Assembly: GCA_023410445.1 (NCBI GenBank)
Contig: JAEYPT010000009.1
Coordinates: 186,001 to 250,000, forward strand
Reading direction: 5' to 3'
Length of the DNA: 64,000 bases
Source: Bacillota bacterium
GTDB lineage: Bacteria; Bacillota; Clostridia; Oscillospirales; Acutalibacteraceae
Shown here piece by piece: positions 10,254-18,080 of this stretch. The notes beneath the pieces are model-generated. The model ran no database searches. It was not told the origin of the DNA and saw only the letters and a program-made list of their open reading frames with translations. Every line of letters starts with the position of its first letter. Positions within the stretch are counted from its first letter, which is position 1. Both the position numbers and the translations under genes were made by a program.

Positions 10254-10297
10254 TGCTCCCCTGCAGAGGTTCATTCCTCTGCAGGGGAGCACTTTAT
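10254..10297 (+). terminator. Rho-independent terminator after the GH43 gene
   Basis: A 16-bp perfect stem (TGCTCCCCTGCAGAGG and its complement) with a six-base loop, followed by CTTTATTTT. Confidence 0.9.
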
Positions 10298-10372
10298 TTT
10301 GGATAACCTTGGTCCGAAGCGGGTCACGCTGAATTCCGTCCGGACACGGTGCGGCTTTACATAAAAAGCAAA

Positions 10373-10408
10373 CCTTACTGTCTGAAATTGGACGTAAGGC
10401 TATATTTT
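10373..10408 (+). terminator. Second, weaker terminator-like hairpin
   Basis: CCTTAC (10373-10378) pairs with GTAAGG (10394-10399), with an inner GTC/GAC, and is followed by CTATATTTTT. It could be a back-up terminator just upstream of the next promoter. Confidence 0.4.
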
Positions 10409-10418
10409 TACTCTTCTA

Positions 10419-10446
10419 TTGAATTTTGCTGCCGACATGCTATAAT
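10419..10446 (+). promoter_or_regulatory. SigA-type promoter for the cytochrome b5 gene
   Basis: TTGAAT at 10419-10424 and a perfect TATAAT at 10441-10446, spaced 16 bp. The predicted start of transcription is near 10453, which leaves about 210 nucleotides of leader before the ATG at 10666. Confidence 0.75.
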
Positions 10447-10452
10447 CCCTAT

Positions 10453-10665
10453 ATTCCCCCTTGGTCATTCCTCCAGCGGGTGACCTTATCGCTACCTGTA
10501 GATGATTCTCATCATAGCGAGCCGGAGGGAAATGGTGAGCTTTTCCTTATTGTTTTGAACAAGGAATATTATCCAATGAATGGAGCCTCAGGCTTTTTCA
10601 TAGACCGCAATTTCTGTTTGAAATGTTTTAAACCCCAAATATCGATAGGCAAAGGAGAATTAAAC
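10453..10665 (+). ncRNA. Candidate structured 5' leader (riboswitch-like) of the cytochrome b5 gene
   Basis: The leader has several nested or competing pairings. GGTCA (10463-10467) pairs with TGACC (10481-10485), leaving CCTCC (10470-10474) in the loop. TCGCTA (10489-10494) pairs with TAGCGA (10515-10520) around an inner GATGA/TCATC hairpin. The loop CCTCC can pair with GGAGG (10524-10528), forming a pseudoknot. GCCGGAGG (10521-10528) can instead pair with CCTCAGGC (10586-10593), which is followed by TTTTT, like a terminator arm. I cannot match it to a riboswitch class I know. The standard purine, SAM, TPP, FMN, cobalamin and lysine core motifs are absent. Confidence 0.5.
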
Positions 10666-11367
10666 ATGCTGTTTTACAAATTGAGTAATTTTTTGGGATG
10701 GCTCACAATCATCCTATTTGCCGCAACCATTGCAAATTACATTGTTAAATTTGTCAGTAAAAAATGGGGAAAGCGGATTTCCGCTTCTCCTTTGGGTAAA
10801 AAAGTTCTAGCGATTCTCATGAAGCTATTCGTGAAGAGCCATCGGTATTTTGGCTTTGGCGCCTTTGTCACTTTGCTTCTTCATTTTACGGTACAGTTTT
10901 TAAACTTTGGATTGAATATTTCCGGAGTCATTGCCGCTGCCCTTTTGATTCTGCAGGTCGTTCTTGGCATTTATGCCACTGCAAAGAAAAAATCCAGGAG
11001 GGGAACATGGTTCATTGCTCACAGAAGTATTGCTGTCCTCTTAATACTTGGAATCGCATTCCACCTGTTGGCTCCATCTGTCATTCATACGGTTTCACCT
11101 TTGCCGGAAACCACATCAAGTACGTCCGCGGCAGGGCAGAAGACATTTACGTTGGATGAGCTGTCGAAGTGTAACGGTCAAAACGGACAGCCGGCATACA
11201 TTGCATACAAAGGAGTTGTGTATGATGTCAGCAATGTTCCGCAATGGAAAGGCGGTACGCACCATGGAGAAAAAGCCGGCACTGACGTGACCAATGATAT
11301 TTCCCAATCTCCGCACGGGGAAAGAGTTCTTGCGGATTTGCCGCAGGTAGGAAAACTGAAAAATTAG
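10666..11367 (+). CDS. Membrane cytochrome b with C-terminal cytochrome b5 domain
   Basis: A 233-residue protein in two parts. Residues 1-140 hold four membrane helices with histidines placed like b-heme ligands (H59, H73, H119, H133), similar to small cytochrome b561 or ferric-reductase-like modules. After a short Ser/Thr linker, residues 160-230 form a cytochrome b5-like heme/steroid-binding domain (TFTLDELSKCNG, GVVYDVS, WKGGTHHG, with H199/H200 and H217 as candidate axial ligands). It probably passes electrons across or at the membrane; partner and acceptor are unknown. The start is ATG 10666, behind AAAGGAG; the open frame runs upstream to 10426 but that part lies in the leader. The gene is monocistronic between a strong promoter and a terminator. 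Confidence 0.8.
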   Translation: MLFYKLSNFLGWLTIILFAATIANYIVKFVSKKWGKRISASPLGKKVLAILMKLFVKSHRYFGFGAFVTLLLHFTVQFLNFGLNISGVIAAALLILQVVLGIYATAKKKSRRGTWFIAHRSIAVLLILGIAFHLLAPSVIHTVSPLPETTSSTSAAGQKTFTLDELSKCNGQNGQPAYIAYKGVVYDVSNVPQWKGGTHHGEKAGTDVTNDISQSPHGERVLADLPQVGKLKN

Positions 11368-11411
11368 ATGGAAAAGCTGGCGTTCGCTCGACCGCTTTCC
11401 GGAAATATAAA

Positions 11412-11458
11412 AAGATCTCCTGCTGTAGTTCCGTTTCACAACAGGAGATCTCTTTTTT
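11412..11458 (+). terminator. Rho-independent terminator after the cytochrome b5 gene
   Basis: AGATCTCCTG pairs with CAGGAGATCT across a 19-base loop and is followed by CTTTTTT. Confidence 0.88.
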
Positions 11459-11596
11459 AATCTGTCTTTGGGGTATCGAAGAAGCGAAAAGGGACATGTA
11501 TGTTTAGCGTATTGACAAAGCTTATTTTTATGCTTGTTATATAGATGATATTGAATGTGATTGAAGAATGCCTATAATTGGAATCGAGGCTTATGG

Positions 11597-11842
11597 ATGG
11601 AAAATTACGCGGGTTATTCCTTGCTCTTTAAGGCACTGTCGGATGAAACCCGGCTGAAGATTATTGATATGCTTTCCTGTGGGGAGCGCGCCTGCGATAT
11701 TCTCAAGTCCTTTCCGATCACTCAGCTGACCCTGTCCTATCATATGAAAATCCTGACGGAATGTGGGCACCGCGAGGACTGGAAGACTCTACTGGAAAAT
11801 TCTAAAGAAGAACTTATTAATACGGCAAACATTATAAAAATA
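11597..11842 (+). pseudogene. ArsR-family regulator remnant
   Basis: The first 57 residues (YSLLFKALSDETRLKIIDML, then ACDILKSFPITQ and LSYHMKIL) are a normal ArsR winged-helix start, including the recognition helix. After TECG the sequence breaks: the expected beta-wing is replaced by HREDWKTLLENSKE, and a shifted frame around 11770-11800 reads more like a wing (RLYWK). The tail ELINTANIIK resembles the usual C-terminal helix. The frame then runs without stop through spacer DNA into pepF, producing an artificial 756-residue reading frame. The remnant is best explained by small deletions or frameshifts. Metal-binding cysteines of the ELCVCD type are not intact (GERACD). Confidence 0.7.
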
Positions 11843-12043
11843 AAAGATAAATTTCCGAATTATCAATGCTCATTTCAAAATCGGAGAAATAAGGAAGGAA
11901 AAAACCATATCGATCCTGATGAAAAGCGCAGTACTGTTCTTATGGAAAGAAGAAGTGCTATAATTGATATTGATAGGAATACTAAAATCGTGTGTAAGCA
12001 CACTATCATATCATTGTTGCTGAATTTGATTGGAGTGATCGAA

Positions 12044-13831
12044 GTGGAACTTAAAAGTAGAAACGAAGTCGAAGAAACGTTTCAATGGGATTTAACCCCG
12101 ATTTTTAAATGCGAAGAAGATTGGGAAAAAGCCTACGGTGAGGCCAAGGAGGCCGCTGATCAGGCGGCGGGCGTTGCTGGCACTCTCGGCCAATCGGCCG
12201 AGAGCATGAGGGCAGGCCTTGATCAGATCTTTACCGCTTTGAGGAAAGTGGAGCTTGTCTATACCTATGCTTCGCTCCTGAAAAGCAGTGATAACGGCAG
12301 CAGCAAGTATCAGGAAATGTCCGCAAAGGCCATGAATCTTTATGTGGCCCTCGATACCTCCATTGCTTTCGTTGACCCGGAAATTCTGGCCGTTCCGGAG
12401 GAAAAGCTGAAGGAGTACCTTGCGAGCGATGTGCTTAAGGGGTATCGCCATATTATCGAGGATATTGACCGCTCAAGAGCCCATACTCTCGACGAAAAAG
12501 GCGAAATGATACTGGCAAAGCTGGGCGATGTGGCACAGACCCCCGATAACTGCTTTACCATGCTTGAGAGTGTTGACATGCAGTTCCCGAAGATTAAGGA
12601 TGAAAACGGCAATGAGCAGCAGCTGACCCACGGCAATTTTGCCGTTTTCCGCGAAAGTGCCTCGGCAGACATCCGCCGCGAGTCCTTTGAGAAGTATTTC
12701 GGTGAGTTTAAGAAATATATCAATACGTGGGCGGCGATGTACTCGGGCAGTGTAAAGATGGACTGCTATTATGCAGACGTCCGTGGGTTTGACAACGCCT
12801 GCGAGCGCTCCTTGTTTTCGGGCAACGTTCCCGTTTCCGTGTACGAAAGCCTTGTTGCGTCTGTCCATGGTGCTCTTCCCGTCATGGAGCGTTATCTGAA
12901 GCTCCGCAAAAAGCTACTCGGTCTAGACGAACTGAATATGTACGATCTTTACTGCCCCATCGTCGACGATGTCAAGTGGGAAATGACCCTTGAAGAATCC
13001 GAAGAACTCGTGAAACAGGCCACTGCACCCCTCGGCGAAGACTATAGCAGACTGCTTGACCGCGCCTTTCAGGAGCGCTGGATGGATATTTACGAGAACA
13101 AAGGCAAAACAACGGGCGCATTCTCCTGCGGCGTTTACGGCGTTCATCCCTATGTGCTGCTCAACTTCTCGAACCGTCTTGACGATGCGTTCACCATAGC
13201 ACATGAGCTTGGCCACTCGATGCACTCTTTTCTGTCCGACGCAAATCAGGACTTTGCAAATCACGAATACCGCATTATGGTTGCTGAGGTTGCCTCCACC
13301 GTAAACGAAGTTCTGTTGACAAAGTATCTGCTGAAAACCCAAACGGACAAGAAGCGCCGTGCTTATGTCCTGAATCACTTCCTTGAAGGCTTCCGTACCA
13401 CGGTGTTCCGCCAGACGCTGTTTGCAGAATTTGAGCGCGAGGCGCATGACATGTATCAGCGTGGAAATGCGCTGACTGCCGAGAACCTCTCGAAGGTGTA
13501 CCGAAGACTGAACGAGAAATACTATGTTGGTGCAACGATTAACGATTTACAGGATTATGAGTGGGCACGCATTCCTCATTTCTATAACGCATTCTATGTC
13601 TACCAGTACGCAACGGGCTTCTGCTCCGCAGTGGCGATCGCCGATTATATTTTGAAAACCGGTGACGCAAGTAATTATCTGAAATTCCTCACCACCGGCG
13701 GAAGCATGTACCCGTTAGACGAGCTTAAAATTGCCGGCGTTGATTTGACAAAGCCTGATACCGTTGCAAATGCCCTCACGGTTTTCGGAGAAGCTCTTGA
13801 TGAATTTGAGAAGCTGATGGCAGAGAAATAA
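12044..13831 (+). CDS. pepF: Oligoendopeptidase F (M3 family zinc peptidase)
   Basis: A cytoplasmic metallopeptidase of 595 residues, the usual PepF length, that trims peptides of roughly 7-17 residues. The gluzincin motif HELGH is at 387-391 (H387, E388, H391), and the third zinc ligand is E415 in VAEVASTVNEV. The N-terminal oligopeptidase F domain (LTPIFK onwards) and the C-terminal YxYATG block (YVYQYATGFC) are present. The GTG at 12044 is chosen because GGAG lies 8 bp upstream and the family begins at this point; the upstream open frame belongs to the ArsR relic. A TATAAT at 11959-11964 with a poor -35 (TTCTTA) may drive it. Confidence 0.93.
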   Translation: MELKSRNEVEETFQWDLTPIFKCEEDWEKAYGEAKEAADQAAGVAGTLGQSAESMRAGLDQIFTALRKVELVYTYASLLKSSDNGSSKYQEMSAKAMNLYVALDTSIAFVDPEILAVPEEKLKEYLASDVLKGYRHIIEDIDRSRAHTLDEKGEMILAKLGDVAQTPDNCFTMLESVDMQFPKIKDENGNEQQLTHGNFAVFRESASADIRRESFEKYFGEFKKYINTWAAMYSGSVKMDCYYADVRGFDNACERSLFSGNVPVSVYESLVASVHGALPVMERYLKLRKKLLGLDELNMYDLYCPIVDDVKWEMTLEESEELVKQATAPLGEDYSRLLDRAFQERWMDIYENKGKTTGAFSCGVYGVHPYVLLNFSNRLDDAFTIAHELGHSMHSFLSDANQDFANHEYRIMVAEVASTVNEVLLTKYLLKTQTDKKRRAYVLNHFLEGFRTTVFRQTLFAEFEREAHDMYQRGNALTAENLSKVYRRLNEKYYVGATINDLQDYEWARIPHFYNAFYVYQYATGFCSAVAIADYILKTGDASNYLKFLTTGGSMYPLDELKIAGVDLTKPDTVANALTVFGEALDEFEKLMAEK

Positions 13832-13930
13832 GCTGAAAATGATGGAATTAATGTTACCCAACTGGTACCGAAGTTTTACATCAAAAACGATAGATCATAT
13901 GGACAAAATAATACTTTAAGGGTGTTCGTT

Positions 13931-14428
13931 GTGAAAAATATATATCTAATTGGCGGGACCATGGGAGTAGGCAAAACAGCTACCTGCCAGATTATTAAAA
14001 ATAAATTGAATGACTGTGTTTTTCTGGATGGGGATTGGTGTTGGGACATGCACCCGTTTCAAGTAACAGAGGAAACAAAGGAAATGGTGGAAGAAAATAT
14101 TTGTTTCCTGTTAAATAATTTTATCAAGTGTACCGCTTACGAGAATATTGTGTTTTGTTGGGTTATGCATGAGCAAAGTATCATTGACGGTATTATTTCA
14201 CGCCTTGATACGAAAAATTGCAAAATCCATTCGATTTCTCTGGTATGCGATGAACAAACATTAATTTCCCATTTGCAAAAGGATATCGACGCAGGCCTTC
14301 GGACTGAAGATGTGATCCATAGAAGTATCGATCGCATCCCTTTTTACGGAAGGCTTCATACATATAAGGTTGATGTATCGAAAATCGATGCGGAACAAGC
14401 AGCTGATTTTATTATTCAGAACGGTTAA
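13931..14428 (+). CDS. P-loop nucleotide kinase-like protein
   Basis: A 165-residue single-domain protein with a Walker A loop near the start (GGTMGVGKT) and a FLDGDWCWD segment in the position of the substrate-binding DxD of small-molecule kinases. The end (DAGLRTEDVIHRSIDRIPFY) resembles the lid and base-binding part of shikimate, gluconate or nucleoside kinases. The actual acceptor is unknown; such stand-alone kinases in Firmicutes are often annotated AAA or zeta-toxin-like. The GTG at 13931 is used because AAGGGTG precedes it properly; another GTG at 13922 would overlap that site. It is similar in size and style to the kinase on the minus strand at 18081. Confidence 0.7.
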   Translation: MKNIYLIGGTMGVGKTATCQIIKNKLNDCVFLDGDWCWDMHPFQVTEETKEMVEENICFLLNNFIKCTAYENIVFCWVMHEQSIIDGIISRLDTKNCKIHSISLVCDEQTLISHLQKDIDAGLRTEDVIHRSIDRIPFYGRLHTYKVDVSKIDAEQAADFIIQNG

Positions 14429-14814
14429 ATTTCAGTTCCTTGCAGACTTCGCATGGCCTTTATTTTGTTCTTTAAAAAATCACGAATAACTCGGGTGAGT
14501 AAAGCATCATTCGAAATTACTCCTCACTAAAAAAATCAAAGGCTTTTATCATCGTTTAAAAACGCTTACATCGTAGAGGTCCGTTCCGATGGAAGGAACG
14601 GACTTCTGCTACGTAAGCGGCAAATTGCTGGATGACGCTTGTTTTTTATTCATGCGCAGGAAGCGAAAAAAATTGCAGCTTGTGCAGACTGAGTATGAAT
14701 AATACGATGTTTCTTTACCGTCTGATCGGTTCTGTGGACAAAAGATAGCACAAAAAATCGGGAACAGCTTTTTTGAAAGGTATAAGATAAAATCTCAGGC
14801 AGGGAGATGGGCAG
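14429..14814. other. Intergenic region with a long imperfect palindrome
   Basis: No gene is supported in this stretch. Its centre holds a 55-bp hairpin-forming repeat (14564-14618): GCTTAC and CGTAG arms outside, GGTCCGTTCC against GGAACGGACT inside. It has no U-run, so it is not a standard terminator. The last 40 bp carry a Shine-Dalgarno (AGGGAG) for the AraC gene. Confidence 0.55.
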
Positions 14815-15681
14815 ATGGGCTGGGTTGAATGCATTGGGGAAGCCATCAGCTATATGGAAGACCATATTACGGATGAGCTGACAATGGAAAAGATTGCAAA
14901 GCAGGTGATGGTATCCCCATTCTATTTTCAAAAAGGTTTTACCATGCTTTGCGGTTTTACCGTCGGTGAGTATATCCGGGAACGCAGGCTGACTCTTGCT
15001 GGAAGTGAACTTGTTTCTACCGACGAAAAGATTATTGATATCGCACTGAAGTACGGTTACGATTCACCGGACAGCTTTACCAAAGCATTTACCCGTTTCC
15101 ATGGCGTTACACCGACTGCCGTTCGAAAAGACGGAGCTATGATGAAGTCGTTTGCTCCGCTGAAAATCCGATTTGCCTTGGAAGGCGGTTATGTTATGAA
15201 CTACAGAATTATGGCAAAAGACTCATTTACGGTGATTGGGGCATCCAGAGAATTCAAGTATGACGAAGCAATAACAGAGATCCCTGAATTTTGGTCAGAA
15301 CTTCATCAGCAGGGGAAAGAAAAAATTGTATGTGGAATGTATGGAATATGTATTGATGACAGCAAGAAATCCGATACATTTGAATATCTGATCGCAGACA
15401 ATTACGATCCCGCCGCAGAGATACCGGAAGGTCTCGTTACCAGGGTCATTCCCGCACACACTTGGGTGGTATTCCCATGCCGGGGTTCGATGCCTCAGTC
15501 ACTGCAGGATGCAAACAAAGTTATTTTCTCCGAGTGGCTGCCAAACTGTAAGGATTTTGAAATTGCGGCGGGCTATAACATTGAAATGTATCACGATCCT
15601 TCCAGATACCCAAAGGGAACAAAGGATGAGAATTACTACAGTGAAATCTGGATTCCCGTGAAAAGGAAGGAACGCAAATGA
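14815..15681 (+). CDS. AraC-family regulator with GyrI-like effector domain
   Basis: A 288-residue transcription regulator. Residues 1-105 hold two helix-turn-helices of the AraC/XylS type (TMEKIAKQVMVSPFYFQKGF and the second with IIDIALKYGYDSPDSFTKAF). Residues 125-288 form a GyrI-like (AraC_E_bind) ligand pocket, beginning near YRIMAKDSFTVIGASREF and ending at SEIWIPV. Rob, SoxS-like and BltR-type regulators with this fold bind small hydrophobic cations or other drugs and activate efflux or detoxification genes. The last four bases overlap the start of the flavoprotein gene, so the two are co-translated and the flavoprotein is a likely target or partner. Confidence 0.92.
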   Translation: MGWVECIGEAISYMEDHITDELTMEKIAKQVMVSPFYFQKGFTMLCGFTVGEYIRERRLTLAGSELVSTDEKIIDIALKYGYDSPDSFTKAFTRFHGVTPTAVRKDGAMMKSFAPLKIRFALEGGYVMNYRIMAKDSFTVIGASREFKYDEAITEIPEFWSELHQQGKEKIVCGMYGICIDDSKKSDTFEYLIADNYDPAAEIPEGLVTRVIPAHTWVVFPCRGSMPQSLQDANKVIFSEWLPNCKDFEIAAGYNIEMYHDPSRYPKGTKDENYYSEIWIPVKRKERK

Positions 15682-16370
15682 GAATTCTCGTCATCAGCGG
15701 TTCACCCAATAAGGAAAAAAGCGCCACACTGGCTTTGACAAGGCTGTTTCTTCAGGGGATGAATGAAACGGCAGAGATCATCCATACGATCGACCTAAAA
15801 ATAAACCCCTGCCGTGCCTGCTATGCCTGTTGGATGGCAACCGGCGGACACTGTGTACAAAAGGATGATGCAATTCCGGTGCTGGAAAAGATTCGTGCTG
15901 CGGACCTTGTGATCTGGTCGATCCCTGTCTACTGCTATTCGGCACCGTCGCACTGCAAGGCCTTAATGGATCGAACGCTGTGCTTTAATCAGCCAGAAAT
16001 GTATATTGGGAAAGACGGCCGCGCACATCACTACGGCTATGAAGACGGCGCAAAGAAGACCGTGCTCATAGCCAGTGGCGGTTTACCGGATGTAACCGGC
16101 AACTTTGACGGTCTGGTTTTTCAACTCAAGCACATGTTCGGGCCGGACACGGCGACAATTTGCTGTGCCGAGGGAGCGCTGCTCATGCAGGAAAGTACAG
16201 CCGAACTGATTAAGCCGTATCTGAATGCGGTGAAACATGCCGGGGCAGAGTGTAAAGTTGATGGCTGCATTTCGCCGGAGACGCAGAGGATTCTCAGCAC
16301 TCCCTTTATCCCTCAGGAGGATTATATCCGAAGCGTCAACACGCTATTTAGCAAGATGAAAAAATGCTGA
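15678..16370 (+). CDS. Flavodoxin-fold NAD(P)H oxidoreductase with an iron-sulfur-type cysteine motif
   Basis: A 230-residue protein of the NADPH-dependent FMN reductase/iron-sulfur flavoprotein group. The FMN phosphate loop SGSPNKEKSATLAL is at residues 7-20. Four cysteines (C45, C48, C51, C59) have the CX2CX2CX7C spacing seen in iron-sulfur flavoproteins that bind a 4Fe-4S cluster next to FMN. The WSIPVYCYSAPSHCKALMDR stretch is the conserved flavin-contact and dimer region. It overlaps the AraC gene by ATGA and is followed by a terminator, forming a two-gene operon. Likely job: two-electron reduction of quinones, nitro compounds or O2-derived species under control of the AraC regulator. 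The cluster itself is an inference from spacing. Confidence 0.85.
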   Translation: MRILVISGSPNKEKSATLALTRLFLQGMNETAEIIHTIDLKINPCRACYACWMATGGHCVQKDDAIPVLEKIRAADLVIWSIPVYCYSAPSHCKALMDRTLCFNQPEMYIGKDGRAHHYGYEDGAKKTVLIASGGLPDVTGNFDGLVFQLKHMFGPDTATICCAEGALLMQESTAELIKPYLNAVKHAGAECKVDGCISPETQRILSTPFIPQEDYIRSVNTLFSKMKKC

Positions 16371-16467
16371 GCCGGTACGGAATGTAAGAAAACAGCAGCA
16401 GATTTTTCTGGTAGTTTCCATGAGTCTTTCTAGTATTCGGTGATTCATTCGTTGGATTGCCCAAACT

Positions 16468-16509
16468 AAAATGGCAGTCGGCCTCCAGGGGCTGGCTGCC
16501 ATTTCTTTG
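16468..16509 (+). terminator. Terminator after the AraC-flavoprotein operon
   Basis: AAATGGCAG pairs with CTGCCATTT with further GGCC/GGCT pairing inside; followed by CTTTG. Confidence 0.8.
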
Positions 16510-16660
16510 ACCGAATTCTTACAGCGGTGATTGCTTTCTTGTTCCCAATCCAGTATACTTTCTTTAAAAGATTAACCAGTTTTGCGGGGCCGGGTGACTT
16601 ATCTGTTTTGGCATGGCAGCAAGGTTTGAATCAGAATATTGATAGGGGAGAGTGGCTCCA

Positions 16661-17116
16661 GTGAGCACCGTTCAGGAACTTGTGAATGGATTGAGAGATA
16701 AAAATGAAAAATATGCTTATCAATGCTTGAAGCAACTGGAAGCCGAAAGCATGAATTCGGATGCCGTTTATTTGTATTTTGATTCTTTTGCGTCCATGCT
16801 GGATGATTCAAATTCCTATATCAGAACCAGAGGTATTCGTTTGATCGCCGTTAATGCCAAATGGGATAAGGATTATAAAATCGATGAGATTATTGATCGT
16901 TACCTGCAACATATCATGGATGATAAGCCGATTACAGCAAGGCAGACGATTAAGGCTTTGCCTGCCATTGCTCAATATAAGCCTGATCTTATCGATGATA
17001 TCGGCAGCGCATTGCAAAAAGCGAATCCGCAGATTTACAAAAGCAGTATGCAGTCATTGATTCAAAAAGATATTCAGGATGCGTTAAACGTAATAGCAAC
17101 CTTCAAACAAGTTTAA
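16661..17116 (+). CDS. HEAT-repeat-like helical protein
   Basis: A 151-residue, all-helical protein without membrane segment or catalytic motif. Helical pairs such as YAYQCLKQLEAESM, IRTRGIRLIAVNA and TARQTIKALPAIAQYKPD look like degenerate HEAT/armadillo repeats, which mediate protein-protein contacts; homologues are sometimes labelled SufBD by mistake. The function is unknown. The GTG at 16661 is preferred over the GTG at 16652 because AGGGGAG sits 10 bp upstream of it. The gene stands alone. Confidence 0.65.
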   Translation: MSTVQELVNGLRDKNEKYAYQCLKQLEAESMNSDAVYLYFDSFASMLDDSNSYIRTRGIRLIAVNAKWDKDYKIDEIIDRYLQHIMDDKPITARQTIKALPAIAQYKPDLIDDIGSALQKANPQIYKSSMQSLIQKDIQDALNVIATFKQV

Positions 17117-17203
17117 CAGTTCAGACCACGGCAGTCAGCTCGGTGCATTTTTCTTGTATAACGGGCAGGTCGTATAATGATTAAAAAATGGAGGTGTTTG
17201 TGA

Positions 17204-17935
17204 ATGAAAAAAGCAATCATTCCGGTAATCCTGACTCTCGGCACCCTTTTCAGTGTCACAGTTTCAGCGTTTGCAGCAAGTGGGGGTACTCCTGATTTTC
17301 AATCCGATACCGGTGCCAGATTAACGATCTTGCCGAACAAAACCTATCAGTTTAAAATAACGTCCGCTGCAAAGCCCGTGGTCACGGTCGGCAACAGCTC
17401 CGTCATTACCATCGTGTCAAATCAATTATCCGGCCGCGCCTATTATTTCACGGTTAAGGCGGTTGGAAAACCGGGACAGTCCGCAGGAGTCTATCTTAAC
17501 GGGACCCGCATGACCGTGTGTACCATTGAAAAAGCTGCCAGCCAAATTCCAAATCCTTTGGTGAATTATCAAACGTTGGATGAAGCAAGGAAAGCGGTCG
17601 GGTTTGCATTCTCCGTACCCATAAACATTCCTGCAAACTATCAAAGAAGCGATATCATTGTAATCAGCAATCAATTGGCTGAAATATTCTATCAAAAAGG
17701 CGATAAGAAAATTTTGTATCGCATTGCGAAGGGAAACTCCGATATCAGCGGCAACTATACGGTTTACGAAGAAATTAAGACAGCCATGGTCGGGAACACA
17801 AAGGTAACTGTAAAAGGAAAAGGCGGTCTGATCAATCTGGCCACATGGACAAAGGACGGAGTCAGCTATTCTTTGGATTTTGATGAAGCCTGTGATTTAA
17901 AGACAGTAACCTCGGTCATTGAGAGTATTCAATAG
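17204..17935 (+). CDS. Small secreted protein: shared 80-residue module plus DUF4367-like domain
   Basis: A 243-residue exported protein. Signal peptide is 1-24 (AFA cleavage). Residues 32-110 match the two C-terminal modules of the GH43 enzyme at 6901: an SDT start, a Y-x-F/I-K-I/L-T strand, a GxxxVxxVG turn, YYF/YFF, a K-P-G-x-S-x-G-V-Y turn and a final T-V/I. Residues 118-243 (YQTLDEARKAVGF, FYQKGDKKILYRIAKG, LATWTKDGVSYSLDF) resemble DUF4367, a domain found outside the membrane in anti-sigma-type and lipoprotein-like Firmicute proteins. The role is unknown; binding to wall polymer or sugar is a guess drawn from the company of the module. GGAGGTG precedes the ATG. Confidence 0.75.
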   Translation: MKKAIIPVILTLGTLFSVTVSAFAASGGTPDFQSDTGARLTILPNKTYQFKITSAAKPVVTVGNSSVITIVSNQLSGRAYYFTVKAVGKPGQSAGVYLNGTRMTVCTIEKAASQIPNPLVNYQTLDEARKAVGFAFSVPINIPANYQRSDIIVISNQLAEIFYQKGDKKILYRIAKGNSDISGNYTVYEEIKTAMVGNTKVTVKGKGGLINLATWTKDGVSYSLDFDEACDLKTVTSVIESIQ

Positions 17936-17977
17936 TTTCTAATTATCTTCCACAAATTTTGAACTGCCCATCGTGTG

Positions 17978-18076
17978 ATGATAGATTGCCAAATTAGCAT
18001 TTCTGTTTATGATATTCATGGGGATCGCAATTCGGATGAATTAGAATTTGCTTATGATCAGATAAGACAGCTATAA
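17978..18076 (+). other. Possible gene fragment (32 codons)
   Basis: ATG 17978 to TAA 18076 reads a plausible protein-like string (ISVYDIHGDRNSDELEFAYD), but there is no ribosome site, and the frame looks like the tail of a lost gene. It is recorded as a remnant of low certainty. Confidence 0.2.
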
Positions 18077-18080
18077 AAAG

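Noticed and set aside
10453..10665. Assignment of the leader to the SAM-I, TPP, FMN, cobalamin, lysine or c-di-GMP classes
   Set aside because: Short GGAGGG or GTAGATGATTC likenesses occur, but the diagnostic cores are missing.
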